A DNA stretch of 64,000 nucleotides, taken from the NCBI RefSeq assembly GCF_003815875.1, contig NZ_CP033924.1:3534001-3598000 (forward strand), in the 5' to 3' direction. This DNA is from Chryseobacterium lactis (GTDB lineage Bacteria > Bacteroidota > Bacteroidia > Flavobacteriales > Weeksellaceae). Numbering within the stretch: position 1 is the first letter of the stretch; each line of letters begins with the position of its first letter. This document shows, in pieces, positions 10,417-18,790 of this stretch. The position numbers and the translations under genes are program-made. Below the pieces are notes generated by a model, which saw nothing but the letters and a program-made list of their open reading frames with translations, had not been told where the DNA came from and searched no databases.

Positions 10417-10613
10417 AGAGGGGAAAAGATTCGGTAAAAGGTCAAGGTATTACACCTGCCACCAAAGCAAGAGCTAGGATGGTAATACGTGCATTCGAAC
10501 CATTAATAAAGCAAAAGGAAGCTAGGGTTAAGGCTAATAAAGTTATTGATCGTATAAAAGAGACTGCTACAAAGGCATCGAAGGTATCCGAAAGAACTAG
10601 TACTGGTATGTAA
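10416..10613 (+). pseudogene. Stub of an Rhs-type toxin C-terminus
   Basis: An open frame with no start codon runs from the edge of the right REP palindrome to TAA at 10611-10613. It encodes about 65 residues rich in Lys, Arg and Ala (for example GQGITPATKARARM). Its 5' end coincides with the REP junction, and 19 nt later a small immunity-like gene starts. This is what remains when an Rhs tip is displaced by recombination or insertion. No toxin family was recognised and coding is inferred from the open frame and context. Confidence 0.5.
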
Positions 10614-10632
10614 ACCCATAAAATTATTATAG

Positions 10633-11049
10633 ATGAGATTTTTTAAAATATTTGTATGTATTGCACTGGTTAGTATCTTTTTGGGTGTAGGCTCATACCT
10701 TGTTTTTATTTATTATTTTACGAAAGAGCCTGAACCTACTGCAGAGTATACATTTCCTAATATGAATTATAAGGAGTTGGAGAAAAGAATAGAGAAAATA
10801 GAAAAGAAAGATACTTATTTAGATAGTAGATATGTAGTTCTAGGCAAAGATTCTCTTAAATATATCTTTATAACAAGTATAGATGAAAATCAATCCAGTA
10901 AATATGGTGATAAACCTTATATAGAGCTTCAGGTTGTATTAGATTCTAAATCAAAAATGTTAAATATAGTTCATAAAAACAAAGACGATTATCCCAAAGA
11001 GCTAAAGCTTTTTGAAGAGGGATTTATTGATAAGCTTAAGAAAAAGTAA
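10633..11049 (+). CDS. Orphan immunity-like protein with N-terminal membrane anchor
   Basis: This 138-aa protein has one hydrophobic segment (residues ~4-30) followed by a charged, Lys/Glu-rich domain (~35-138). No lipobox Cys is evident. The family was not recognised. Its place 19 nt after a toxin-tip stub, downstream of a giant Rhs gene, suggests an immunity gene that outlived its toxin. It could equally be a small anchored protein of other function. Confidence 0.5.
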   Translation: MRFFKIFVCIALVSIFLGVGSYLVFIYYFTKEPEPTAEYTFPNMNYKELEKRIEKIEKKDTYLDSRYVVLGKDSLKYIFITSIDENQSSKYGDKPYIELQVVLDSKSKMLNIVHKNKDDYPKELKLFEEGFIDKLKKK

Positions 11050-11102
11050 GGTTAGAGTTGTTGATAGATTTATTTATAAAATATAAGCAACCGATACCAT
11101 TT

Positions 11103-11135
11103 GCTGACTCGAGTACCTTGCTCATGGCCAGAATA
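11103..11135 (+). repeat. Degenerate third REP-like copy
   Basis: This segment aligns with the left REP copy and its right flank (gct, cgag, cttgctc, then cagaataaaa) with several mismatches. As with the left copy, a strong terminator hairpin follows directly. REP plus hairpin therefore appears to be a composite unit present twice in the same orientation. Confidence 0.5.
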
Positions 11136-11140
11136 AAAAA

Positions 11141-11174
11141 ACAAAACTCTTGCAAACGCAAGAGTTTTGTTTTA
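11141..11174. terminator. Intrinsic terminator
   Basis: A perfect 13-bp stem (acaaaactcttgc with gcaagagttttgt) with a 4-nt loop, followed by TTTT. It ends transcription of the Rhs remnant region before the aminopeptidase gene. Confidence 0.8.
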
Positions 11175-11200
11175 CATCACAATTCCAATCCCTATATTTG
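11167..11200 (+). promoter_or_regulatory. Candidate Bacteroidota promoter of the M1 aminopeptidase gene
   Basis: TATATTTG at 11193-11200 matches the -7 consensus TAnnTTTG, and TTG at 11167-11169 lies 23 nt upstream, long for the usual spacing. The -7 box ends only 4 nt before the start codon at 11205, so the transcript would have almost no leader. The upstream half overlaps the terminator arm. Confidence 0.4.
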
Positions 11201-11204
11201 ATCT

Positions 11205-13772
11205 ATGAAAAAGACAGGTCTGTTAGCAATATTTTTAGTCGTTTTTAATACCGGATATCGTGCACAAATGAAATCTTTACCAAAGATTGAATCCGGAGTA
11301 TCTTACGAACTGGCTCAGTTGAGAAAGAATACAGTAAGCCAAATTAAGTACGAACTCGATTTAAAAATTCCGGAAAGTAAATCGGAAAGGATTGCCGGAA
11401 CAGAAACCCTTACTTTCAATTATAAAAAACAGAATGAAGCTCCTCTTTTAATAGATTTTAAAGAAGATCCTTCCTCTTTAATGGCTATTTCTGTGAACGG
11501 ACAAGTCACTAAGCCTGTCCTTGAAAACGAACATGTGGTTATCGATGCAAAATACCTGACATCCGGAGCCAATCAGATTAATATTACTTTTCTTGCCGGT
11601 AACGGAGCATTGAACAGACGTGATGGATATTTATATGCCTTATTTGTTCCGGATCGTGCCAGAACAATGTTTCCTTGTTTTGACCAGCCTAATTTAAAAG
11701 CGAATTACTCTTTAACTTTAACCATTCCTGAAAAGTGGAGTGGGATTAGCAATGGTCAATTGAAAGAAACGATTTCACAACAAGGACAAAAAACTTTGAA
11801 GTTTGCCCAGTCAGATCTGCTTCCTACGTACTTATTTTCCTTTGCAGCAGGAGACTTTAAAAACTTTACAGAGAAAATCAGCCAGCAGGATTCCAGGATT
11901 TTATACCGCGAGACTGATTCTGTGAAAATCAAAACCAGTATGGATTCTATTTTTACACTCTACCGAAATTCACTGGATTATTATGAAAAATGGACGGGAA
12001 TAAAACACCCTTTCCAAAAACATGGAATGGTTGCCATTCCCGATTTCCAATTTGGAGGAATGGAGCATCCGGGAGCTATCCTTTTTCAGAATTCCACCTT
12101 ATTTTTAGATAAAACTGCGACTCAAAATCAATTGAATAACCGCTCCAACCTTATTGCTCATGAAGTAGCTCATCTATGGTTTGGAGATATGGTAACCATG
12201 GATTGGTTTAATGACGTTTGGATGAAGGAAGTTTTTGCCAATTTTATGGCAGATAAAAGTACCGGAGCATCAGCGGATAAAAGTATTTATGATTTAAAAT
12301 TTTTAACGACCCATTTCCCGGCTGCCTATTCTGTAGATCGTACTTCAGGAGCCAATCCCATCAGACAGATTCTGGATAATCTCCAAAATGCCGGAATGAT
12401 GTATGGACCGATTATTTATAACAAAGCACCCATCATGATGCGTCAGCTGGAGCTTTTGATCGGGGAAGAGAACTTCAGGAAAGGAGTGGGTGAGTATCTT
12501 AAAAAATATGCCTACAGCAACGCAAGCTGGCCGGATCTTATTACCATTCTGGATAACAACACCTCACAGGATTTACAAAGCTGGAACAAAGTGTGGGTTA
12601 ATGATCCCGGAAGACCGGTTATTGATTATGATGTAAAATATAAAGGGAATGCTATTGAACGATTTGCGATCTCACAGCATCCGGAATATGGAAAAGAACA
12701 AAAATCATGGCCACAACAATTTCAAATAAGCCTTTTTTATCCCGATAGAATTGAAAAGGTTGAGGTGAAATTATCCGGAACCCAACAGGAAGTCCCGGAA
12801 TTAAAAGGAAAAGTGAAACCTCTTTTTATCTTACAGAATTCATCAGGAATCGGATATGGAGTATTTAAAACCGATAAGGTGATCATGCCTGATTTTGCAT
12901 TGGTGAAAGATCCGATCAACCGGGCGAGTGCCTATATTTCTTTATATGAAAATATGCTGAGCGGATCTGGTGTTGCCCCACTGGAGGTACTACATTTTTA
13001 TACTGACCAGCTTCAAAAAGAAACTACAGAGCTGAATCTTCGCTTGATTACAGGATATATTTCTGCTATCTACTGGGAATTTTTGCCAGAAAAGAAAAGA
13101 CTTGAAGAGTCCGGAAGTATAGAAAGCATGCTGTGGAAAGCCCTTCAGTCTCAAACAGCAAAAAATAATAAGAAAATTCTTTTCGATAGTTATCAGGGGA
13201 TTTTTCAGTCTCAACAGGCCTATGATAATCTGTATACAATCTGGAAATCTCAGACACCTCCTCAGGATGTAGCTCTCAATGACGAAGATTTCACAAATCT
13301 AGCCCTGTCTTTATCCCTTCGGAACAAAAATAATAGTCAGTTATTGCAGGAACAGTTGGCGAGAATTAAGAATCAGGATCGGGTGAATCGTTTTAAAATT
13401 ATCATGAAAGCTGCTTCTTCAGATCAAAAAATACGTGACGATTTTTTCAACAGTCTTACTCAAAAAGAAAACAGAGCCAATGAATCAGCGGTGGGTGCTG
13501 CATTAAGTTATTTACACCATCCTTTAAGGCAACAGACTTCTATTCATTATCTTCCGAAAAGTTTAGATATGCTACAGGAAATCCAGAAAACAGGAGATAT
13601 CTTTTTCCCGGATAACTGGCTTCGTTCTACATTCAGTAATTATCAAAATCCAAAAGCACTTGATGTGGTTAATCAGTTTTTGTCACAGCATCCTGACTAT
13701 AATGCCATTCTGAAAAATAAAATTTTGCAGGCAACAGATAATCTGAAAAGGGCTCAAGTACTTGTCAAATAA
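11205..13772 (+). CDS. Secreted M1 family zinc aminopeptidase
   Basis: This 855-aa protein carries the M1 zinc signature HEVAH at residues 319-323 with the third ligand Glu342 in WMKEVFAN (HExxH-x18-E). The substrate-amino-group motif, normally GAMEN, appears as GGMEH at 284-288. A signal peptide (residues ~1-20) places it in the periplasm or at the surface, unlike cytoplasmic PepN. The N-terminal β-domain (~30-220), catalytic domain (~230-450) and long helical C-terminal part fit the family length. It probably removes N-terminal residues from imported or extracellular peptides. A terminator lies upstream and no operon partner is seen. The final Asn-to-His change in GAMEN is a deviation worth noting. 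Confidence 0.92.
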   Translation: MKKTGLLAIFLVVFNTGYRAQMKSLPKIESGVSYELAQLRKNTVSQIKYELDLKIPESKSERIAGTETLTFNYKKQNEAPLLIDFKEDPSSLMAISVNGQVTKPVLENEHVVIDAKYLTSGANQINITFLAGNGALNRRDGYLYALFVPDRARTMFPCFDQPNLKANYSLTLTIPEKWSGISNGQLKETISQQGQKTLKFAQSDLLPTYLFSFAAGDFKNFTEKISQQDSRILYRETDSVKIKTSMDSIFTLYRNSLDYYEKWTGIKHPFQKHGMVAIPDFQFGGMEHPGAILFQNSTLFLDKTATQNQLNNRSNLIAHEVAHLWFGDMVTMDWFNDVWMKEVFANFMADKSTGASADKSIYDLKFLTTHFPAAYSVDRTSGANPIRQILDNLQNAGMMYGPIIYNKAPIMMRQLELLIGEENFRKGVGEYLKKYAYSNASWPDLITILDNNTSQDLQSWNKVWVNDPGRPVIDYDVKYKGNAIERFAISQHPEYGKEQKSWPQQFQISLFYPDRIEKVEVKLSGTQQEVPELKGKVKPLFILQNSSGIGYGVFKTDKVIMPDFALVKDPINRASAYISLYENMLSGSGVAPLEVLHFYTDQLQKETTELNLRLITGYISAIYWEFLPEKKRLEESGSIESMLWKALQSQTAKNNKKILFDSYQGIFQSQQAYDNLYTIWKSQTPPQDVALNDEDFTNLALSLSLRNKNNSQLLQEQLARIKNQDRVNRFKIIMKAASSDQKIRDDFFNSLTQKENRANESAVGAALSYLHHPLRQQTSIHYLPKSLDMLQEIQKTGDIFFPDNWLRSTFSNYQNPKALDVVNQFLSQHPDYNAILKNKILQATDNLKRAQVLVK

Positions 13773-14250
13773 TGCTAATTAAGAAATCAGTCACAAAAAG
13801 AACATATTGTGATGATGAACAAATAGTTTAATAGGTAATAATTAAATGACTTAGGAAGCAGGAGCGTTAATAAAATTGAGATTGAATCCGTTAAAAAATT
13901 TCCACTGTCTGAGCATGGCTGGGATTTTGAAACGAAGAAGAATCGTTTGATTCCATGCGAGTTTGGAGATTTTAGGAGTCAATGTCAATTTTTAGCGGAT
14001 GATTCCGGTCTTGAATTTGTATACTTTTTTTCAAGAAAAAGTATAGTTGGAAATGATAGCTTTTAACATATGTTTATCAACTTTGTATTTATCTCTAACG
14101 TTTGCACTTGATCCGATTTAAGTCACTTAATAATAAAAAGGAACCTGGATTAATTATCCGGATTCTTATATTTACTACCCGGCCCTTTTACTGAAACAAT
14201 CCTTCCATTTTTTAAAAAATGGTTATCTTCGGCTTCATAAAAAAAATGAT
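13773..14250. other. Gene-free stretch between aminopeptidase and putP
   Basis: No convincing gene is seen in these 478 nt. The only structure noted is a 10-bp stem at 14020-14045 (tatacttttt with aaaaagtata), which may be a weak terminator. A reverse-strand ORF reaching into this region overlaps putP and looks like a shadow. Confidence 0.6.
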
Positions 14251-15747
14251 ATGCAAGTATATGAAGGGATTTCTGTGGGGTTATATCTATTATTAATGAT
14301 AGGTATAGGCATATATTCTTATAGAAAATCAACAAGTAATTCAGAAGAATTTTTAATAGGCGGAAGAAAAATGGGTCCGGCAGTAACAGCATTATCCGCG
14401 GGAGCTGCTGATATGAGTGGATGGCTGCTGATGGGAGTTCCGGGTGCAATGTATTTATCCGGTATTTCCAGTTCGTGGATTGCGATCGGATTAACAATCG
14501 GAGCTTTTCTCAATTATCTCATCGTAGCGCCAAGACTCAGAATTTATACCGAGGTTGCTCAAAATGCTATTACCTTACCCGTATTTTTCGAAAACAGATT
14601 TAAAAATAAAAACCATCTATTAAAGATCACTTCTTCTATTTTTATTCTGGTATTTTTTACCCTCTACACTTCAGCGGGAATGGTATCAGGAGGAAAGCTG
14701 TTTGAATCAGCTTTCGGAATGGATTATACGGTAGGTCTGCTGCTGACAAGTTTAGTGGTCGTTTTATATACATTCCTCGGAGGATTCCTGGCGGTAAGCC
14801 TTACGGACTTTGTACAGGGAACCATTATGGTGTTGGCACTAGTGATTGTACCCATTGTGGCGATTTCCCAAATCGGAGGCGTAGGCGAAACTCTTTCATT
14901 GATAGAAGCTAAGGATCCGAAATACCTGGATTTGTTCAGAGGAACAACGACCGTGAGTATTGTTTCTTTATTGGCATGGGGACTTGGATATTGTGGGCAA
15001 CCACATATTTTAGTACGTTTTATGGCCATTGATAAGCCTAAAGATTTAGTAAAAGCAAGAAAGATAGGAATTACGTGGATGATTTTCACCGTTGCCGGGG
15101 CTTTAGCTATTGGCTTGATAGGAATTGCTTATCTGCAAAAGTTTGATGTAGCAACCATGATGAAATTTGATGGTTCAAAAACCGAGGCAGAAACTATTTT
15201 CATTTATTTCTCCCGTATATTATTTCATCCACTCATTGCAGGATTTTTATTAACGGCGATTCTTGCTGCCGTAATGAGTACTATTTCTTCCCAGTTACTG
15301 GTAACTTCCAGTTCATTAACGGAAGATATTTATAAAGCTTTTGTGAACAAAAAAGCAACCTCAAAACAATTACTGATTGCCAGCAGACTTTCTGTTTTAT
15401 TAGTCGCTGTTATTGCCGTTTTATTGTCATTGAATCCTAAAGACAGTATTCTTAATCTCGTAGGAAATGCATGGGCAGGTTTCGGTTCTGCATTCGGGCC
15501 ATTGATTCTTCTCTCTCTTTTATGGAAAAAAACCACATGGCAGGGAGGCCTTGCAGGAATGCTGGTCGGTGGAATAACAGTTCTGGCCTGGGTATATCTT
15601 CAGCATCCGTTAAAAGACTGGTACGAGATCATTCCGGGATTCGTGTTTTCTCTTTTAACCAATATTATAGTTTCATCATTCACTTATAAATCTGATGCGG
15701 TTATTGAAAGTGAATTTGATGAGATGAATAAGATTATGAGGGAATAA
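14251..15747 (+). CDS. putP: Sodium/proline symporter PutP
   Basis: This 498-aa inner-membrane protein has about 13 hydrophobic helices and the sodium:solute symporter signatures of PutP. These include the conserved N-terminal stretch EEFLIGGRKMGPAVTALSAGAADMSGWLLMG (residues ~31-60) and the loop AWGLGYCGQPHILVRFMAI (~245-263). Length matches E. coli PutP (502 aa). It imports L-proline with Na+, for nutrition or osmoprotection. No putA neighbour is visible and the gene seems monocistronic, ending at a hairpin terminator. Family assignment is firm; proline rather than another solute is the likeliest substrate. Confidence 0.9.
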   Translation: MQVYEGISVGLYLLLMIGIGIYSYRKSTSNSEEFLIGGRKMGPAVTALSAGAADMSGWLLMGVPGAMYLSGISSSWIAIGLTIGAFLNYLIVAPRLRIYTEVAQNAITLPVFFENRFKNKNHLLKITSSIFILVFFTLYTSAGMVSGGKLFESAFGMDYTVGLLLTSLVVVLYTFLGGFLAVSLTDFVQGTIMVLALVIVPIVAISQIGGVGETLSLIEAKDPKYLDLFRGTTTVSIVSLLAWGLGYCGQPHILVRFMAIDKPKDLVKARKIGITWMIFTVAGALAIGLIGIAYLQKFDVATMMKFDGSKTEAETIFIYFSRILFHPLIAGFLLTAILAAVMSTISSQLLVTSSSLTEDIYKAFVNKKATSKQLLIASRLSVLLVAVIAVLLSLNPKDSILNLVGNAWAGFGSAFGPLILLSLLWKKTTWQGGLAGMLVGGITVLAWVYLQHPLKDWYEIIPGFVFSLLTNIIVSSFTYKSDAVIESEFDEMNKIMRE

Positions 15748-15785
15748 TAATGAAGTAATTCTTATTGAATAAATAATATAAAAAT

Positions 15786-15817
15786 AAACCCTTGCAACAA
15801 GCGAGGGTTTTGTTTTT
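15786..15817. terminator. Bidirectional terminator between convergent genes
   Basis: A stem of aaaccct with agggttt (15786-15792 and 15804-15810) is followed by TGTTTTTA. It sits between putP (plus) and the MBL-fold gene (minus), whose 3' ends face each other. Confidence 0.65.
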
Positions 15818-15837
15818 ATATTCAAATATTTTCGGCA

Positions 15838-16611
15838 TTATGTAAGTTGGTAGGCGGTATATCTCAAAAATTCTTCCCGGTCATGATATCCGAAAACTTC
15901 TATTTCCGGGTGATCATTGATGAATTTTTTTATTTTTTCCATAGATTCCAGGCGTTTTGTGTTATCATCTGCTCGTGCAGCTGCAAGTTCTCCTGCAGGA
16001 TGCTGGCTGTCTTCCAGTTCAGCTCTTAGATAGTAGGCATCTCCCACATATAGTATCCATTTTCCTTCCCATTGGATGGCGATTCCGCAATGTCCCAAAG
16101 TATGTCCAAATAAAGGAATTAGTAAGATTTCTGTTTGTAATGAAGTTCTTATTTTTCGGGCTTCAAAGCCAAACCATTCTTGATCTGAAACCAAATATTC
16201 GGTAATAAGAGGTTTGTGCGCCAGATGTTTTTCAAGATAACGAGGATTTTCGCTGTAAAAATTGATCAATTCTTCTGATGAAACATGTACTCTTGCTTCA
16301 GGAAAATCTGCCAGTCCGCCGGTGTGATCAGGATCCAGATGGCTTAAAACACAATCCTTCACCTGGGCAGGGTTCAACCCAAGTTTTTCAATTTGACGAA
16401 AAGCTGTTAGCTCCATATTCAATTGAAAACCTACGGCTTCAATCAATTCTGTACCAAGCCTTTCATTGGGGTATTCCACATCCTGAATGCCTAATCCGGT
16501 ATCGATCAGCAGCAATTTGTCATCCTCCTGTATCAGCAGACAATGGCCAATAACATCATCATTCATAGGTATTGTAATTTTTACACAGTTGATATGGTGT
16601 ATTTTCTTCAT
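15838..16611 (-). CDS. MBL-fold hydrolase of the N-acyl homoserine lactonase type
   Basis: This 257-aa cytoplasmic protein has the metallo-β-lactamase metal motif as SHLDPDHTGG, then GHTLGHCGI and YVGDAYY, with spacing like that of AiiA/AttM lactonases. The metal motif reads HxDxDH rather than the HxHxDH of proven quorum-quenching lactonases, so lactone hydrolysis is only a possibility. Other MBL hydrolases share this form. It starts MKKIHHINC with no signal peptide. Downstream it shares a terminator with putP and no operon partner is seen. Confidence 0.75.
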   Translation of the reverse strand: MKKIHHINCVKITIPMNDDVIGHCLLIQEDDKLLLIDTGLGIQDVEYPNERLGTELIEAVGFQLNMELTAFRQIEKLGLNPAQVKDCVLSHLDPDHTGGLADFPEARVHVSSEELINFYSENPRYLEKHLAHKPLITEYLVSDQEWFGFEARKIRTSLQTEILLIPLFGHTLGHCGIAIQWEGKWILYVGDAYYLRAELEDSQHPAGELAAARADDNTKRLESMEKIKKFINDHPEIEVFGYHDREEFLRYTAYQLT

Positions 16612-16884
16612 ATTTTTATGAATATTTTAGTTATGAAAATATCTGTTACAAATTACAAAATGTAGATTAAATAGAGTCCTGTTATCAAGCTTTTTGCTAT
16701 TCAAATATCCTATTTTACAGGCTTTTTCGTTTTTAAAAATAATAAGATTTAATGCTGCTTTTATCAATGATTTCGAATAATAAATGTGAAAATTTGTTAA
16801 AGTTCGCGGATTTTATAGTACAGATCCTTAGTTGTCTTATTTTTTCATTTAAATTGTGGACTACAAACTAATACCTAATCTATT

Positions 16885-17058
16885 ATGAAAAATTTAAAGA
16901 GAATCAACAGAGAAAATTTAAAATCAATTAGCGGAGGACGTCCGCCAGCAGGTAGCGATTGTGAAGCTTGTGGTTGCCCTGCCGGAACAACCGTATGTTA
17001 TTACAAAAACGGAAATGGCGGCGGAGGTGGCTGTGGCGACGTTCAGTGTGTTAGATAA
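16885..17058 (+). CDS. 57-aa Gly-Gly leader peptide, bacteriocin/RiPP-like precursor
   Basis: A small gene reads MKNLKRINRENLKSISGG, a typical flavobacterial double-glycine leader (18 residues). It is followed by a 39-residue Gly/Cys-rich core with six Cys residues, including CEACGC and a run of five Gly. Cleavage would be expected after Gly-Gly by a peptidase-containing ABC exporter, none of which is seen in the window. A terminator follows 7 nt after the stop. The core could form disulfides or thioether links, or be an unmodified secreted peptide. Leader assignment is strong; activity is unknown. Confidence 0.75.
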   Translation: MKNLKRINRENLKSISGGRPPAGSDCEACGCPAGTTVCYYKNGNGGGGGCGDVQCVR

Positions 17059-17065
17059 GACTATT

Positions 17066-17096
17066 AATCCTTCCCGTAACGGAAGGATTTTTTTAT
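17066..17096 (+). terminator. Intrinsic terminator after the leader peptide gene
   Basis: A 9-bp stem (aatccttcc with ggaaggatt) with a 6-nt loop is followed by TTTTTT. It lies between the plus-strand peptide gene and the minus-strand MFS gene. Confidence 0.85.
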
Positions 17097-17120
17097 AAAT
17101 TTATTCATAAGATCAGAATC

Positions 17121-18281
17121 TTATTTTATCTCCAGCCTGCTGCGAAGCAAAAGTATAATCAATGCAGCTATTATACCGATTATACTTGACCAGACCACAT
17201 TTTCAATGCCATAATGAGCAATCCAGAATCCTCCAAACAGAGCTCCTGCCGTCACCGCAAAATTTCCACAAGAAGTAAAAATACTGTTGATGAATTCTGA
17301 AGAATCTGATACAGAAGAGGTAACATTAATGTTGCTGATCAAAAAACCTCCGGAATGTATAAGTCCCCAAAAACCGGTAATCCATATCATGGGAAACAGA
17401 GAACTTCCATAAAAATAGATCAATACATGAATGAAAGATAATGTCATAAGAAAAATAAAAGTTGTCCAAAACGGAAACCTGCTCATGTATTTTCCTGCAA
17501 TTTTATTTCCCAAAATACCTATCGTACCAAACATGAATAACATTAAACTAATCTGCTTACCATCCATTCGAGTTACTTTCTTTAAAAAATCAGCCATATA
17601 ACCATAAGTAGAATACATAGAAGCAATAGTAAAAAAGGCAAGAAATAAGTTGAACCATAGAATTTTATGACGAAATATTCGGATGTTAAAAGCAACTCGG
17701 GGTTCGTTTACTTTTTCAATAACCGGTAAAAAGACCTGAACTCCTATTAATGCTACAATATTGATAAAGGCAGTAAGAAGAAAAGATGCCTGCCAGGAAA
17801 ATACATCAGACATCAATGTTGCAAGCGGGACTCCCAAAACAGTGGCTAGGGTAAGCCCTGAAAAAATAATACTGATGGCTTTTGACTTATCTTCGGGCTT
17901 AGAAGTTTTTTCAGCAATAGATAAAGCAATAGACCAATACACCGGATGAAAAAATGCAGGAATCATTCTAACAATCAGCAACAGATAAAACTGGTTAATA
18001 TAGGCAGAGACAATATTTGCTATAACAAAGATCAGCAGTGAAACAATCAGTAGATTTTTCTTTTTAAAAGATGAAAATAAAATCACCATAAATGGCCCGA
18101 ATAGAGCAACTATCAAGGCAAAAGCGCTTAAAAGCCATCCTGCTTTTTCAATACTGATGTGAAAAGAGGAAGCAATTTCCGGTAATACTCCAATCACTCC
18201 GAATTCCGTGGTGGTAATTCCAAAAACACCTAAAGCCAATACATACAGATTTCTGTTCAGATTCATAATTTTTTTGTGCAA
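17121..18281 (-). CDS. MFS transporter, DHA1/AraJ-like efflux pump
   Basis: This 386-aa protein has about 12 hydrophobic helices and the DHA1-type N-terminus (LGVFGITTTEFGVIGVLPEI) shared by AraJ/SotB/YdhP-like sugar or drug exporters. It acts in the inner membrane as a proton-driven antiporter. It is divergent from an HxlR regulator gene 90 nt away, with a repeated motif between them, so it is probably the regulated target. Substrate cannot be told from sequence. Confidence 0.85.
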   Translation of the reverse strand: MHKKIMNLNRNLYVLALGVFGITTTEFGVIGVLPEIASSFHISIEKAGWLLSAFALIVALFGPFMVILFSSFKKKNLLIVSLLIFVIANIVSAYINQFYLLLIVRMIPAFFHPVYWSIALSIAEKTSKPEDKSKAISIIFSGLTLATVLGVPLATLMSDVFSWQASFLLTAFINIVALIGVQVFLPVIEKVNEPRVAFNIRIFRHKILWFNLFLAFFTIASMYSTYGYMADFLKKVTRMDGKQISLMLFMFGTIGILGNKIAGKYMSRFPFWTTFIFLMTLSFIHVLIYFYGSSLFPMIWITGFWGLIHSGGFLISNINVTSSVSDSSEFINSIFTSCGNFAVTAGALFGGFWIAHYGIENVVWSSIIGIIAALIILLLRSRLEIK

Positions 18282-18309
18282 ATTTGCAAAATGAACTATC
18301 AGAAAGCGA

Positions 18310-18343
18310 TATACTTACCTTTTGGTTCTATACTTACTTTTTT
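18310..18343. promoter_or_regulatory. Candidate HxlR operator: direct repeat in divergent promoter region
   Basis: Two copies of tatacttac followed by a T-rich run start at 18310 and 18329, 19 nt apart, or about two helical turns. They lie in the 90-nt gap between the divergent MFS and HxlR genes. HxlR dimers often bind such repeats. The role is inferred from position. Confidence 0.4.
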
Positions 18344-18371
18344 GAAAGTGCAATACTAAAAAATTAAGATT

Positions 18372-18728
18372 ATGCCTCAGTTTTTTCACGATAAAAGACT
18401 TTATTATACCCCTATTGAATTTGGATTAAGCCATATCGGTGGGACCTGGAAAATGCCTATTTTATGGAGATTACAAGAAAAGCCCTTGCGTTTTAGCGAG
18501 TTGAAAAAGGATATTCCTCATATCACCGATAAAATGCTGACCAGCCAACTCCGTGAACTGGAAAGCAAGGAAATGATCCACCGTGAAGTGTTTCCCGTCG
18601 TTCCTCCAAAAGTAGAATATAGCCTTACTGAAAAAGGGAAAAAATCAATACCTGTCATAGAGACAATTATGCAATTCGGGTATGATCTGATGAAAGATGA
18701 AGGAATTGTTTTTCCGCCCAAAGAATAA
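18372..18728 (+). CDS. HxlR family transcriptional regulator
   Basis: This 118-aa winged-helix protein has the HxlR pattern: GGTWKMPILWRL (~24-35), RFSELKKDIPHITDKMLTSQLREL (~40-63, recognition helix) and the wing VEYSLTEKGK (~81-90). It has no Cys near the N-terminus, so it is unlikely to be a thiol sensor of the YodB/HypR kind. It is divergent from the MFS pump and may also drive the LLM oxidoreductase gene 62 nt downstream. Confidence 0.9.
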   Translation: MPQFFHDKRLYYTPIEFGLSHIGGTWKMPILWRLQEKPLRFSELKKDIPHITDKMLTSQLRELESKEMIHREVFPVVPPKVEYSLTEKGKKSIPVIETIMQFGYDLMKDEGIVFPPKE

Positions 18729-18790
18729 GATCAATTTAAATCTTGATTCAAAGGTTTTTTATACCTTCACCATAAAATTCATAGCAAAAT

